Shown: positions 33,504 through 46,139, counted from the first letter of the stretch. The stretch: DNA of 64,000 nt from Mactromeris polynyma (GCA_032209605.1 JASFXZ010000014.1:8328912-8392911); one strand, 5' to 3'. The notes: generated from the sequence alone by a model not told the origin. Translations and numbers: made by a program.

Positions 33504-36345
33504 TCTATGATGGGTCTCATAGCAAAACTTTTGGCATCATACATGGAAACATGAGACATGAATGCTAAAAATATGTGTGCAATATATTTTAAGACTTGAC
33601 GAGAAAATTTAAATATGTAATGATAATCTACTAATCAGTTTGAAATCCTAACGTAGAACGACTAACATCGTTTGTTACAATTTACAGAAAATGCTTGTTA
33701 TTTGTGAAAAAGTGACAAAAACCCGTTAAACAGTTTGAATGATAACTTATTGCTGGAACATTAGACATGTTGTTAGAACAGAAAATTTCGCGAGAGATTT
33801 ATTTTCGGTACTTGAATTGTCGGTATTTTTTTCGAGATAATTATACAAAAAGTGATAGACTCTGAATGGTAAAACCCTATAAACAATTGCTTTTTTATCA
33901 AAAAATGTTGCTTAGAAGACCAAGGTAAAAGTAGCTGATTGTGTCTACCGCTTTTGGAAACTGTCAAAAGTTTTCCGGAAGCCCAATTCCTATCGTTTTC
34001 AGCATTTTCAGTGCTTTCATATCGTAATCCCATCAACAAGACAGTAGGTACTCGTTACACATTTCGAAAAAAAACACATAAGGTATTAAAGACGTTAACA
34101 AGTGGATGCTGTTCGTGACTAGCAACCAAAAATCAAACTTTAAAGAATAAACGAGAAGCCGATAATGGAGCGTAAGGTATCGTACTCCAGAATCCTTACA
34201 GAGTTAGTTCCCCTAACGGTATATAAATCGCTCCGCTTGACGATGGATCTTTATCTAAATATATGTTCACACGGAAATCACTGTTGTTTGAAGTAGTCTA
34301 TTATATTTCAATTCAATTTAAAATCGTTGTATCATAATTATACCCTATCCTTTAAAGATATTCGGTTATATTTTTGTGATTGTTCGAACATTATGCAATC
34401 AAGCATACTTTTTGCGGTTGTAAATTAGAGATTATCAGTCTTATCAGTCAAAATAGACATTGACAATTTGAAATCGTGCACCACATGAGGGAATAAATTC
34501 TAAAAATAAACTTCCTGTAGACTGGTTTCAAATATGTTATCAGTCAAAATAGACCTTGACGATTTGAAATCGTGCACCACATGAGGGAATAGATTAAAAG
34601 ATTTAAAAAAAAAAAAAAAAAAAAAAAATAGTACAAGTACTTTTTCTGTAAACATTTATTGTCAGTGGGTAAAATTATCTTGAATTAAATAATCTTGGAA
34701 AAAAATAAGTCACGTGCCCCTCCACGTACAAAAAAAATCCCATTCCAGACAGTACTGAAGTGCGGCGAGACAATGAGTTACGGAAATCCGTTGTTCGTAT
34801 CCACAGAGGTTGCACTGTGCTTGAAAGATTCACACACCAGTGTGCAATACAGTAAAATAATCAAATAAGGGACTAAGAAACAAATACTTTTATTCATCAA
34901 AACGAAAGTAGGGATTTTGACAGATCATATTCTTATTGCGTTTTGATAACGAACATTCGAATCAAAAACGTTTTCCATGCGTGTATCATGACATAAATCG
35001 TCACATTAAACAGTTTATGGCTTGAGTTCTTCAATGATTAAAGTTTCTTCGAAGAAAATCAGGAGGTACATAGTCTTATTTTCTATCCAAATAGGTTAAA
35101 TAAAAGAATAATTGTGACACTAAGGCATGATGATGCCTTCATACAGACGTTCTCATTGTAAGTTTTCTCAAATGTTTCATGGAACTGCAAAACACAAGTG
35201 CCCGTATATGGTATTTCTAATGCTAGCACATACTTGCAGTACAACTGCCCTGCGTTCAGTTACAGCTAACAGTCGCGAACGTTTTGTATTGTATCCCTTG
35301 CCCACCGTATCACATTGACTGCACACGGGGTACCAAATTGCAAAACGTTACGAAACGTTTCAAAACGTGAGCCAAAAATACATTTACTGAATGCAGGGCT
35401 GCATGAAGGCAATTACTACCGGTTTTATCACATATTTATGACTAAGGATTTTTTGTCCAAAAAAAGTGCATTTAAAAGTTTTATTCATTGCACAGTATGT
35501 CAATTCGGCGAACAATATATTCGTCAGCAAGAATGGCAGTCCTTTTCAAATATGTAAAACTGTTTTTAGAAACAATAATGATGTAAACTATTGAAAACTG
35601 CTTCAAATGAATCTCTGTCAGATATCATCTATGTTCTAAAGTTTCTTCTTGTTTTGCTACCAATTAAAATATAATCTACAAATACTTTATTAAATAACTA
35701 ACTCGTTATTTTGTTTTAGTAAAATTCTAATTTGTCACCAATTCGGAACAACAAACAAAACATTGTGTATCAATATTGACGGCTTGCAAACTACAACCTC
35801 TGCGCAGTATTTTGACGGGTTCTAGCTAAAATCATCTAAACACCACGGTAAGTAACCGTTGCAAGGAGTTTGTGCAAACTGCTATAAAGTTTATCTCCCC
35901 TTCATTGACTGCACTTTGTAAAGGGACACAATTCTGAACTGGATTGGTTTGCTTGTTGATTGGCGGATAAAATGTTTCGACCTTTGTTTCACTCGCCGAA
36001 ATACTTTTCTCTATGTATGTAAAGAGACAACAGAATATTTTTTTGAAATTCCTAACTTGGCGGCTCTTAAGTCCTGCTTTGGTTCAGATCATAGGGATAA
36101 ATATATACTGACGTCATAGTTATTTTTTTATTTATGGTTCAGTTATGACGCAGTATTCAAGTATTCATGAATTACAGACAAAAAAAAATGAACACAGGGA
36201 AAACCTGTCCTATGGAACCAGTAATAAATTTCAATATTGTTTTTCATGAGATGTTTACTTACATGTACTTTCATGTATACTGACATGTAAGTAGATCGTA
36301 TATAATGTAGGACAAAACAATAATAAAGTATCGCTATGATATATT
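33504..36345. other. Intergenic interval after the lectin gene
   Basis: Contains a direct duplication of about 60 bp ('atcagtcaaaatagac', 'gaaatcgtgcaccacatgag') at about 34445 and 34540, an A run at about 34605-34629, and the MITE described at 35247. No exon recognised. The ORFs here match the MITE or have no content. Confidence 0.5.
35247..35399. mobile_element. MITE, 'gccctgcgttcag' family, copy 1
   Basis: Termini GCCCTGCGTTCAG and CTGAATGCAGGGC. The interior 'cgaacgttttgtattgtatc' and 'ccttgcccaccrta' is shared with 49348-49489 and, inverted, with 56878-57019. Confidence 0.75.
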
Positions 36346-36354
36346 GTTACTATA

Positions 36355-36760
36355 AGAGAGAGAGAATAAGTTGTTACAGGGATCGCCACATACATAAGAC
36401 AGTGCCTCCCCACACAGACCTCCGGGAAAACAACAATCTATAAAAAAAATTAAGGCACTTGAGGAGGTTACAGGGTACATACGTTAAGGAACAGGGGCGC
36501 AAGGAATGGCCTGGCAGACCATAAAGAATAACTAAAAAATAAGAGGACAGCGAAGGAGGGTGGGGGATTAATGGATTGAAAATATCACAGGGCAAGTCAA
36601 GACAGCTGGCAACAATAGGCCAAAATTGGGCAGAAAATTACCTGAAAACAACATAAAGAGAAAGAACTGCACAGGGGAAAGGGAAATATCACATACATTC
36701 ATAATACAAAAGGAGATAATAACCATACAGCGAATTGCAGCATTGGAACGGTCTGTAAAA
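36355..36760. repeat. ~410-bp dispersed repeat, copy 1
   Basis: Homologous along its length to 54068-54475: 'gagagagaata', 'gtgcctccccacrcaga', 'ggcgcaaggaatg', 'aataggccaaaa', 'aggggaaagggaaat', 'agcgaattrcagc'. An inverted partial copy is at 45505-45725. No inverted termini were noticed. It lies just downstream of the GPCR stop codon. Confidence 0.8.
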
Positions 36761-36976
36761 ATACTGGTAAAGATCAAATAGATTAAATAGAAACAAACAG
36801 TATTGCAGACAAATAACGAATTCAGAGTATAACATGTTGGCATAATTATAAGACCTATGTTAAGTATCTAGAATCAGAAGTACGGACACATCATTGATAT
36901 TGCCCTGGTTACCATAAATCCAATGCTGTCTCATGCTATTGATTAAACGACGTATTTCCAAATAGCCTTAACTGTT

Positions 36977-38242
36977 TTATCCTATTTTACATTTAATAAA
37001 AATATCTTTCACGTACTGTCTATATTGTGAATTAAAGACACAAAATATAACCGGATTGATAACACTGATCCAAAACGGAGAACGAATAGCGAACTCAACC
37101 AAAACGTTGAGATCATTTTCAGTTTTTTCAGACATAATTCGAACGTAAAATATGACGACAAAGTACGGAATAAAACACATGCAAAAAGCTACGGTGATAG
37201 CGAACATCATGACGGTCATTCTTCTTTCTGATTTGTCCGTCTTGGAATGTTTCGGTGTTTTTGCACTTTTCTCCTTCTGACGCGTATTCTTCAAGTTATT
37301 GCTTGGTATATTCTGTAACGAAATGTTAGTGATTTTGTTATCGCTTCCATCAATGCTGAACTTGACTGTTCGATTGGTTGGTTCAATTTGCAAGCTTTCA
37401 ATTGATTGGTTAATTGTTTCACGTGACTGGTTTGTTTGATTGTTTGAAATTGTGCTCGTCACATCTAAACTCAATCCACTTGATTGCGTAGCGCTTTGCA
37501 CTTGTGTGCTGCTACTATGCCTCGGATTAGAGGCAAATTTACTTTTGTTGTGTCTACGTAAATTATACCAAATACATCCATACATAGCAATGAATATCAG
37601 AATAGACATGATAACTGTAAACGCATCCACGACATGGAATATTACCACGACAGTATGTAAGTTTTCATCGTCAGTATTCGTACAATAATGTCCTGTAATA
37701 TTCCTGCCGTTTGAAGAAATATTTATTTCAACGACATCATAAGTTACAAAATCATGTGTTGATACTGCCATTGATATCGTAAAAAACCCAATAACAGTCC
37801 AAAATGCAGATCGATTGGTAAACTGTTTGCCGAATGGTTTGCACATCTTCCGGTACCTATCGATTGCAATCGCGCACAGAATGAACACAGACGTCATGAT
37901 GAACCAGTGGTCTAGAAAATACATAAGTTTACATAAAATCCTATACCTAAACAATATGTTCACTGATAAGTCTATAACGCTACATGTGGCTAGAAAACAA
38001 ACACACAGATCAAAAATTGCTAAGTATTTTATAAACATGACAGTTGGAGATTTCTTTGCCTTTTTTGTAAAAAAGTTGATCGTCAGAATATTTCCACAAA
38101 ATCCAAAAAGAGTGATCAAACTAATGACAACAATCAATGGAACACGTTGTATCAGCAGGCGCCGATGTTCTTTCATCAAAATCAAGTTGTCGTCTGGGTA
38201 GTTACTCGAAGAGTTATACACAATTCGTGTTTTCATATCCAT
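36977..38242 (-). CDS. Rhodopsin-family GPCR, intronless, 421 aa
   Basis: A single open frame with seven hydrophobic segments: about 34-59, 69-93, 104-128, 147-165, 197-226, 341-368 and 380-404. Class A landmarks are present: GN in TM1 (N51), LAxxD in TM2 (D78), C104 at the start of TM3, DRY at 128-130, C187 in extracellular loop 2 for the conserved disulphide, and P359 in TM6. The TM7 motif is NPVIF (396-400), with Phe for the usual Tyr of NPxxY. The TM6 CWxP motif reads CFIP. N-glycosylation sites lie near residue 10 and in loop 2. Intracellular loop 3 is long (about 227-340) and rich in Ser, Thr, Asn and Lys. A plasma-membrane receptor, probably for a peptide or small amine; the ligand cannot be assigned. 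The ATG at 38242 is followed by a second at codon 3. Confidence 0.92.
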   Translation of the reverse strand: MDMKTRIVYNSSSNYPDDNLILMKEHRRLLIQRVPLIVVISLITLFGFCGNILTINFFTKKAKKSPTVMFIKYLAIFDLCVCFLATCSVIDLSVNILFRYRILCKLMYFLDHWFIMTSVFILCAIAIDRYRKMCKPFGKQFTNRSAFWTVIGFFTISMAVSTHDFVTYDVVEINISSNGRNITGHYCTNTDDENLHTVVVIFHVVDAFTVIMSILIFIAMYGCIWYNLRRHNKSKFASNPRHSSSTQVQSATQSSGLSLDVTSTISNNQTNQSRETINQSIESLQIEPTNRTVKFSIDGSDNKITNISLQNIPSNNLKNTRQKEKSAKTPKHSKTDKSERRMTVMMFAITVAFCMCFIPYFVVIFYVRIMSEKTENDLNVLVEFAIRSPFWISVINPVIFCVFNSQYRQYVKDIFIKCKIG

Positions 38243-39270
38243 TTTTCAACGCGTAAACGACGTTTAAGAGTGTTTGTAACGTATGTTGAAATGGTCGATA
38301 AATACCAAGTTACTATGTACGAGTCAGGAATCTTGACGATAAGTCGCAGAAAATAACGACCATTGTTGATGTCAAAGAGCATTTCATTCTGATCACATTT
38401 ATATTGTATTTAAAATGTATAAGAAGAACAAAGGTTAACTGTGGTATGTACATGTACACTTTATGATTTCATCCCATGTTAATGTAAAAATAAATGATTA
38501 AACATCTACACAATAACTAGAACATGGTTAAGTTGCAATATTATGATCCATTTACACACTGGAAACAGCCGTGTTTATCAATTTGAAATACTAATGATTC
38601 ATTATTGTTTTTAAACAATCCATAAAATATTTCACTCAATTGAATGTAAACAAATGTGTATAGTTTAACTATTTTACATACTCGGTATAATCTACCAGTA
38701 TTATCCACAGAAAACAGACTCTAGTATGTAGTTTCATTCAACGTTTTAAATTCCTATTTATTGTCAAGATATCTCTCCTGAAAAGTTAACAACACTGTTG
38801 AATCTGGCAATGATAAGTGATAGTTATCTTTATACTCCAGTTGATTGTCAAATCAGATATAATTTAAAACCAATTAGAGACAATTGGTTAAATGTTAATA
38901 TTTCCGAATTGTCTAGTATTTATTTCCTTAACACGAATTAGTACAGTAGGATTGATAATGAATTACAAAAACATGTACATGTACTATGACACATACAAAC
39001 AACATGTATACATTATAAGTATGTAGACTAATTACATGAGTGGACATAAATTATCGATTGTATTGAATGAATTATTAAAAATGGTAAAACGAGTCTATGC
39101 TATTTAAGACGAGCTTCTTCAAAAGTAATTGATCGTCGATCAGTAAAATGCCACATACAATGTACATGGCCACATGCAAAGTACAAGGATACTTCAAAGA
39201 TATAGAAATATGCAAACAACCTACATGAAATAAAATGATAAAGTTTCAGCTGCAAAAATAATACTAAATA
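38243..39270. other. Intergenic, AT-rich
   Basis: Should hold the promoter of the - strand GPCR gene. No gene, RNA or mobile element recognised. Confidence 0.4.
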
Positions 39271-39272
39271 AA

Positions 39273-39625
39273 CTGTCAAGAACGTCATCTAAAGATTTAT
39301 TTATGGAATTGAAATGGATGCCTTTCCAAGATAGATGCAAATATCACCCTGCAGTTTTAGTTTTCAAATTTCTGCACAATTTAGACCCAGATTATCTATC
39401 TGGGTCATTAACATTTTCTCAAAACGCAAATAACAGACTCAGATCATCTTCACGTAATAACCTGGTTATATCGCAGTATAAGACAAACTATTACAAAGAT
39501 TCATACTCATACTACAGTGCACATATCTGACTGATATTCCTTTTGACATCCGCTCAGTTAAAACTGTAAGTGCGTTTAAAAGCAAATACAAACATTATTT
39601 GTTGCAATCACCGACAATTTGTTAA
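39273..39625 (+). pseudogene. LINE reverse-transcriptase C-terminal fragment
   Basis: The translation ('FMELKWMPFQDRCKYH', 'VFKFLHNLDPDYLSG', 'RLRSSSRNNLV') is the familiar C-terminal tail of non-LTR retrotransposon reverse transcriptases. After a stop and frameshift around 39528-39540, the tail resumes in another frame ('DIRSVKTVSAFKSKYKHYLL'), ending at a TAA near 39625. Only this end is present, so it is a 5'-truncated dead LINE. Identified from family knowledge. Confidence 0.72.
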
Positions 39626-39943
39626 TTTAGTTACAATTAATAAGAATTATTAAGTTTCGATATTATGGTTTTTTTATTCATAGTTATGTTATGTATTTAT
39701 CTAGCATTGTAATTAATTCATGTATATATGTATGTTTATCAGTGTATCTATTTACTTGTTCGTGTGAAACGATGGGTATTATGCTTTTAGAAATAATCAT
39801 ACACATTAATTCATATATACAACTTTTATTCCTTCAATTGACATTAATGTAATCTCTCTTACAATTGGTTTGGTAAATTAATGTACTAAGACCATGTAGA
39901 AGACACAAATATTCTCCTTTCATCCGAGCATGTACAGTTATGG

Positions 39944-41657
39944 TCAAAGGATGAACGAACTATTGGTAGAGAGATGCGATCACTAACAAAGAAGCGGAAG
40001 AATAGAGGCTGCCATAATGTCAAGTAAATAGCTTTAGAAACAATGTTTACAAGTGACGAGGCACATCTCTTTGTCAAATTAAACGTAAAACAACAGTTCC
40101 ATTGACATTTATCTCGTTATTAATAAGATTTATTTCTTCAAATGCTTCGATAACACTGTTTTTATTATTTATTTGATGCAATGTACCGTGTCTGTATGTA
40201 AAATATTTCAGAGCTGATGCATTGTTTAATTTTCAAAAATAAGAATAAATACATTATATTTGGTAAGGAGAGAAATATTGTATGCATTTAATTTAATTTG
40301 CGAAAAGATTCAGTTAAACTGTAGTAAATGCATTTATGCAGTTAATGCCATATACGTCGTTATTATTTGATAATTCTAAACTACAGAATCAAACTCGTCA
40401 ATTCCTGATAAGTTCTTGTTAAAACAGCAACGTATTTACTTTAACAACCGCGTTGACTAGTTTGTTGTTTTTGTTTTTTTGTCACATAAATAAGCGTAAT
40501 ATTTTTATATTTAAAATATAAAGGAAGGGAATAGTACAGGAAACGTCAATTTCACCCGACAATATCAGCCCACACGGATCCCAGAGGAATATCAGCACAC
40601 AAAACACTAGGAATTGAGAAGATATTTGGGCTTTAAATCAATTCAATAACAAGTACCAGCGCCTACAATGATACGATGATTTTATATTGTTTCTTCATGT
40701 AAGCTGTCAAGGGTCATTTTCTAAAATAGTATAGGCCCCAATGTCGACTTTGTATTATTTTCGGTGAATTTTATTTCAAACAAAATGTTTTCTAGAAATC
40801 CATATCACAAGAATTAAACTATTTGAATCGCGGAATGTGCATGAAGAGGCGACAAGTGTTACATCAAATGTAATATCAGTTGATAAATCGATCACAAACG
40901 ATGAATATATCCTGGGTTTAGAAAAGCAAAGCAACATAGAATATCCGGTTAAGACAGATAAGTGTTTCCTTGCGCTTCCTTACAAATTCCGTACCATAAA
41001 ACCTCCACCATTTGTATTTATTCTACCCGCCTTGACGTGTATCATCAGTCAGTAAAAATAAAATATGTTTGGAATAATGTTTTTAATTTTGTCAGGTAAA
41101 TATTTTAAGTGTCTACTATCAGCTTCGTAAAACTGTAATATTATTGTCAATTTCTTTCACTTGTGACATTGTACTTTTAATTATATATCATTTTATCCTT
41201 TATGTATGCGCGTTCGTTTCAGATTGGGCTATACCATGCCCAACTTGTTATGGCAGTAGCATTGTCATAGAACATCGATATACATGTATATATATATTCA
41301 AAAATTGGACGTCATTGTCTGTACCCGTCTTAAATTTCGGCAATCTTAGTGAAGACACGTCATGATATTGGACCATCTTGACCACTCAATAATAAGTGAA
41401 TCAGGGTGATAAAACAACTTTCCCATGACCGTTCGTCTGTATGCAAGATTGGACTTATATCTATATTTTACTGAGATGTTATGGAACGTAAAACTTTTAT
41501 TTACACTATGATGAATGTTTCTTTCAACGTGTTTTTAACAAAACTTTCAATGAATGACTGTTCTTTTTATTTATTGGCTTCGAATGGATATCAAAGCGTC
41601 TTCAACGTCTTTGTAGTCGCTGGTGTAGATCACTGCGTTTTTCGGCTCAGACGTTTT
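39944..41657 (+). repeat. Segmental duplication, copy B
   Basis: Counterpart of 27160-28925. It lacks the 236-bp MITE of copy A but has about 400 bp more after the signal-peptide exon (about 41130-41530). It retains the first exon and 5' flank of the lectin gene but none of the PAN or lectin exons. Confidence 0.85.
41065..41365 (+). pseudogene. Duplicated signal-peptide exon with a possible new second exon
   Basis: 41065-41095 is the counterpart of the lectin gene's first exon (M-F-G-I..., phase 1 donor 'g|gtaaat') and still encodes a hydrophobic start. An acceptor 'cgtttcag' at 41215-41222 opens a frame in matching phase with 'DWAIPCPTCYGSS', a CxxC pair, and a stop at 41363-41365, for a protein of only about 57 residues. 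It may be an orphaned exon, an unfinished gene, or a small secreted peptide gene; I cannot choose between these. Confidence 0.4.
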
Positions 41658-42197
41658 GCGCTTGCTTTTGCTACCTGAGTCATAGCGGTGCGACAATCAA
41701 TCTAAGTTAAAAGCCGATGTTATATTAGATAGCCGTACTTCGTTTGTAAACTTAACTCTGACTGGTGGTCGGTATGCGTGTCCATACAAACGAGTTTCGG
41801 TATTTCAGGTGTTCTGTTAGACACAGTGCGTGAGCAAATATACGTGCGTGTAGTACGTTGTACACTGACTGTTTGTTTGTTTTGCAAATTTCGATTAGGA
41901 AAGAACAAACTATCCTGTCCGATAAGACCGACTTTAGACAATCGATTATTACAATAAAAATTCACAAAATGTTGAAAACAAAAGAAATGTCAGACAAAGA
42001 GTTACGCTATGGTTAAATGGTTTCATTGTACCGAAGCAGTGTTTACATACAAATAAAACTATACAGGAACAGAAAAAATTAACTACGACAAAATATATAT
42101 CATGAACACTAGTTTTTAACGTTTTAAGTAATTCAATTTAGTGGTTTTATATTATTTAGTGGTTTATTTATTTATACCGTGTTTTTGGAAATTTATT

Positions 42198-45100
42198 ATG
42201 GTATGTATTCGCGTATTACATATATATAATGTTAAGTGAATAGTTTTGTAATATAAAGTTTTCCTTGATATATTAACGAACATTTATATTTTAATATTAA
42301 TGAGGAATGAGTATTGCGTGAACAATGAACATATCTAATGCGAACGTTGAACAATTCATTAATTCTTATAATTATGTTACTCAATTAATTGGATAATGAT
42401 TTATATTCTATCAACTATAGTTATAACTCTGTTTCGTTTCAGGAGGAGATTACTCCCAGTCAATTACAAGAACTTCGCCGTGGTGAGTTTGAAACGCTAT
42501 AAAAAATCTTCAAGGTCAATCAAAATCTTGTTAAAGAACTTGCTTTAGAGACAGAAAATTCTTCATTCGTAGGGTCAATATTTTTGTCTGTGTATAAACA
42601 CATGATCACCGTATGAATTTATCGAAAACCGTTTTGGATCTGGAGTGACCAGCAATCGTAACATCTCGGGCATTTTTTATGTTGTACTACAAATCTTAAC
42701 CTCAAATTGCGCCGACCATCTTTTTTCGAGATATTTCTTGTTATGTTCAGGTTCAGTCAATTATTCTTAATTTAAGATTTGCTTCTAAAAACACCTGTTA
42801 TCAACGCTGGAAATGATAAGGAAAGAACTGCAACGATATCGGGAGTTATTTAAACTTGCCAAGTTTTGACACGCGAGGTCAGATAATCTGGACAACTGTG
42901 TAGAAGCTGTGCTTGCTTCAAATAATAGACTGGCATCTCTTTAAATCAACATAAACATTTTAACCGTAATTTAATGATATTATATAAATCATTCGCCCTC
43001 TGTTAACATGAGCACGAAATATTTAATTCGTTTACATGTAAAGTTGTGTGTTTATGGTTCACGCACCAATAATCCTTCTAAGTATATTTTGTCAGTGGAA
43101 AACGACTTCAATTTTTATAAAAGTCGTCTTATTTATTTACAAATGTTGAATAACCGGACAGAGTTACGTTTCTATTGTTTTATATTTACCAAATTACTCA
43201 TAATATCATGCCGAATGTATTTCCAGCGTTTGATTTAACTCAAGATTCCGGCGTTGTTGATCAATATGGCGCCAAAAAAATGTTGCAGATATTTAACATG
43301 AATCCAACAACTGATGACGTCACGAAACGATACCTGGAACATAAAAAAGATGGTAAGATGCATGTTCTACATACGTTATTTCGTGCTCGCCGTCTATGTA
43401 AAGGAGTTGTGAAGCAGGGATTGTCTTTTTACCACTGACAGTTCGTTCAATACCGTAACACCTCTTTCACTCACCATGTTACGCTTGTGTGTAGTTTCCC
43501 TGTATTAGTGGGCCTCCTATTCCGTTTGATAATGTTTTTCGCCTTGCCCTGTGTGTTGCTTATCCTGTTCCTATTGTCCAGATTTGTCAATGGAAGTTCT
43601 AGTTTGTGAATGGAGCTATCCATGCAGTATATTGTTCACTTCTATACTTTATTTTATCTTAACAAACCACCATATTTGTCTTCTTACAGCGTCTGCTGGT
43701 CTTACATTTGAAGAATTTGAGAGAATATTTCGCGAATATTTAGTGGATTACCACAAAGTTCCTGGTGCATTGGGCCAAACACTCACAGATTTATTCGATG
43801 GACCTGTTTCCAAGGTAGGTGACTAGATTTTAAGGTTACGAGGGGCATTCAATACAAGTTCTGTCTGATTACTGAAAAACAACAAAACGGTCATGGTTCA
43901 AAACTATTTTAATCCTTCAAATAATCTCCCTTAACATCGACACACCTTTGTAACCGAGAAATCCATTGTCTGAAAGCTGAAAAATAGTCCTCTTTGGGTA
44001 TACCCTTTAGACACTGAAATATGGCTCTGCCAATGCCATTAATAGAGTCATAACCACGTCTAGACAAGGTCTTTTTCAATCGTGGAAAAAGGAAGAAGTC
44101 ACAAAGGATCACGTATATATATAGTGATAAGCGATTTGAACAACTTTCTTGAACTGTTTTGCTGTTTTAAGTCGGGTTTCCTATCGTTCTTCTGTAAGAA
44201 GCATCGTGTTTAATTTTGACACCAGAAACTACTTTCTTATTAGTTCAAATAAGCGAAAGGAAAACTATTTGAAAGGCATTACACAGATTACAATTTGAAC
44301 AATTTATTTTTCATTATGAAGAATGTTTTGCCAAGCATAACTATTCTCAACAGAATCACATTCATTATAAATGTTACACGCTGTGACCATTAAGGTTAAA
44401 TGACCAGTATTGAATAACCATAATTATGCAAATAACTGATTAACGAAAGAAATAGTCGCACAGAACTGTAGGGCAAGTAGATTCCTTTTGTTGTAGAAAA
44501 TAAACCCACGTCTGTCTGAAACACACAATTGATCCAAGATTGTTGTACAACATGTGTATTACATATGGACTGACCTGACCTTTCAAATGGTGAATGTGAT
44601 AAAGAAACATTAAAATGAAGAAATGGTGTAACACTTTCAGGCGGAATTAAGGAAGATTTTAACTGAGATGGGAGCAGAACCTTTCGAACCAGAGGAAGCA
44701 GACGAGGTGATTAATGAAATATCATTTGATGAAAGTGGGACAATATCACAAGATGGTAAAATACTGCTCAATTAAACATATACTAACAAGCGATATGGTC
44801 TTCAATTCGTATTTGTTTCATAACATCATTACTCAGAATGATTACAATGTAGTGTATTTTTTGTTTGGTGCGTCGTCGTTTTTGGAACAATTTAATCTCT
44901 TCTGTATCAGTTGTATATACAGTGAACCTTTCCATTGCAACACCCTTTGGGAGATGCACCTTTCGTCTGTTTGAGAGGATGTTGTTCAAAACATCTTATA
45001 TTGCCAACGAACATTTACCACGGGAAATGATTAAACTGGTTGAAGAGGAGTTGTTGCTTAAAAGAGGACCGGAATGTAGAGGTTGCTCTGTACTTTCGTT

Positions 45101-45957
45101 TAAGTCTGATCAAAGCAAAAAAAGCCCCTAAGAGATTGTATTATAAGGCGTTTGCTATTTTTGAAGTTTTGTTTCAATTGCAGAAGACTCTGTCTTTGCA
45201 AACTTTCACAGACAGAAAACCAATTTTATAAACAATGTTTTTACTGTTCAGCCATCTTTTTTACAAAATGTACACGAACTTTGCTTGGCTATCCCACTAT
45301 GTCGATAACTTGACTGTAAACCCACGTGGCGTGTGTTCCTTATAACCATTTGATTGAAGATACAGCGTCCACATCCGTTATTGTAGGAGAATAAATCCGT
45401 CACATGTTGGATACAATGTTAGTATTGCTTACACTTAAGCATTAGTCTGGCTAATTGAATGTCCTACATAACTGAAATACTGCTAATAAAGAACAGCGTC
45501 AAACTCGGCTTTACTTCCCTTACTGTCACCTTTGATTCTCCTAGTTATTCCTTGTGGTCTGCTGGGCCATTCCTTGAGCCTCAGTTCCTTAATATGTGTA
45601 CCGTTTGACCTCCTTTAGTGCCTTATGTTTTGTGGATTGTTGTTTTTTCCGGAGATCTGCGTGGGGAGGCACTGTCTTATGTATGTGGCTTTCCCTGTAG
45701 TTACGTATTCTCTCTCTTTTATCAATTTACAAAACAATACTCATACTTTCCATAATGAAGAACTCAGAAATGAGTGTTGCTTTAAAGTAAGTACTAAACA
45801 TACAAAAACTTCGTGTTTCACTTTTATTTCAGCGTTACGTGAATTCTTGCTGAATCGCGTGACAATGCGACTTCCGGCACAAACACAGGACGTGCCTCGT
45901 GATTCTCCGACGGAAAACCCGCCAAATACTTCAGAAAATGCAAATGACCAAATATGA
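42198..45957 (+). CDS. Calmodulin-like EF-hand protein, 177 aa
   Basis: Six exons in consistent phase: 42198-42200 (ATG only, donor gtatgt), 42443-42482, 43227-43352, 43690-43814, 44641-44755 and 45833-45957. The protein follows the calmodulin plan: 'ITPSQLQELRRAFDLTQDSG' (EF1), 'LTFEEFERIFREYL' (EF2), 'AELRKILTEMGAEPFEPEEADEV' leading into 'FDESGTI' (EF4 region), then a Ser/Pro/Asn-rich tail of about 35 residues. The calcium loops are degenerate: loop 1 lacks the position-12 Glu, and loop 4 keeps only some acidic positions. Calcium binding is therefore doubtful, and a light-chain-like or regulatory role is more likely (inference). An ATG-only first exon is known from calmodulin genes. Introns contain a mariner remnant and an inverted 410-bp repeat. 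Exon 1 is the least certain part. Confidence 0.8.
43836..44115 (-). pseudogene. Mariner-type transposase C-terminal remnant
   Basis: On the - strand 'CDFFLFPRLKKTLSRRGYD' and 'LQRCVDVKGDYLKD' match the end of mariner transposases: the third catalytic Asp region and the terminal xxCxxVKGDY motif. Beyond the stop lies an element-end-like 'acgaggggcattcaatacaagttctg'. The N-terminal two thirds are missing. It lies in an intron of the EF-hand gene. Confidence 0.78.
45505..45725. repeat. ~410-bp dispersed repeat, inverted partial copy
   Basis: Reverse complement of roughly the first 210 bp of the repeat at 36355 and 54068 ('ctccggagatctgcg'-type sequence, 'ccattccttg', 'tacgtattctctctc'). It lies in the last intron of the EF-hand gene. 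Confidence 0.75.
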
Positions 45958-46126
45958 ATTGTGTAGAAATAAAAATGCATAAAATAACATTGCATATCGA
46001 CATTTTGTTGGTGTTTTGTATTGACACTAAGCGAATGAACAGTAGCACGTGTATATATGACGTCATTTTTCATTTATATGAGCGCTGGGTATTAACACAG
46101 ACATTTTTTGTACATGTGGCGACTTG

Positions 46127-46132
46127 AATAAA
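46127..46132 (+). terminator. Probable poly(A) signal of the EF-hand gene
   Basis: AATAAA 170 bp after the stop codon, in an AT-rich 3' flank. No other gene lies close by on this strand. Confidence 0.5.
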
Positions 46133-46139
46133 GTTTACT

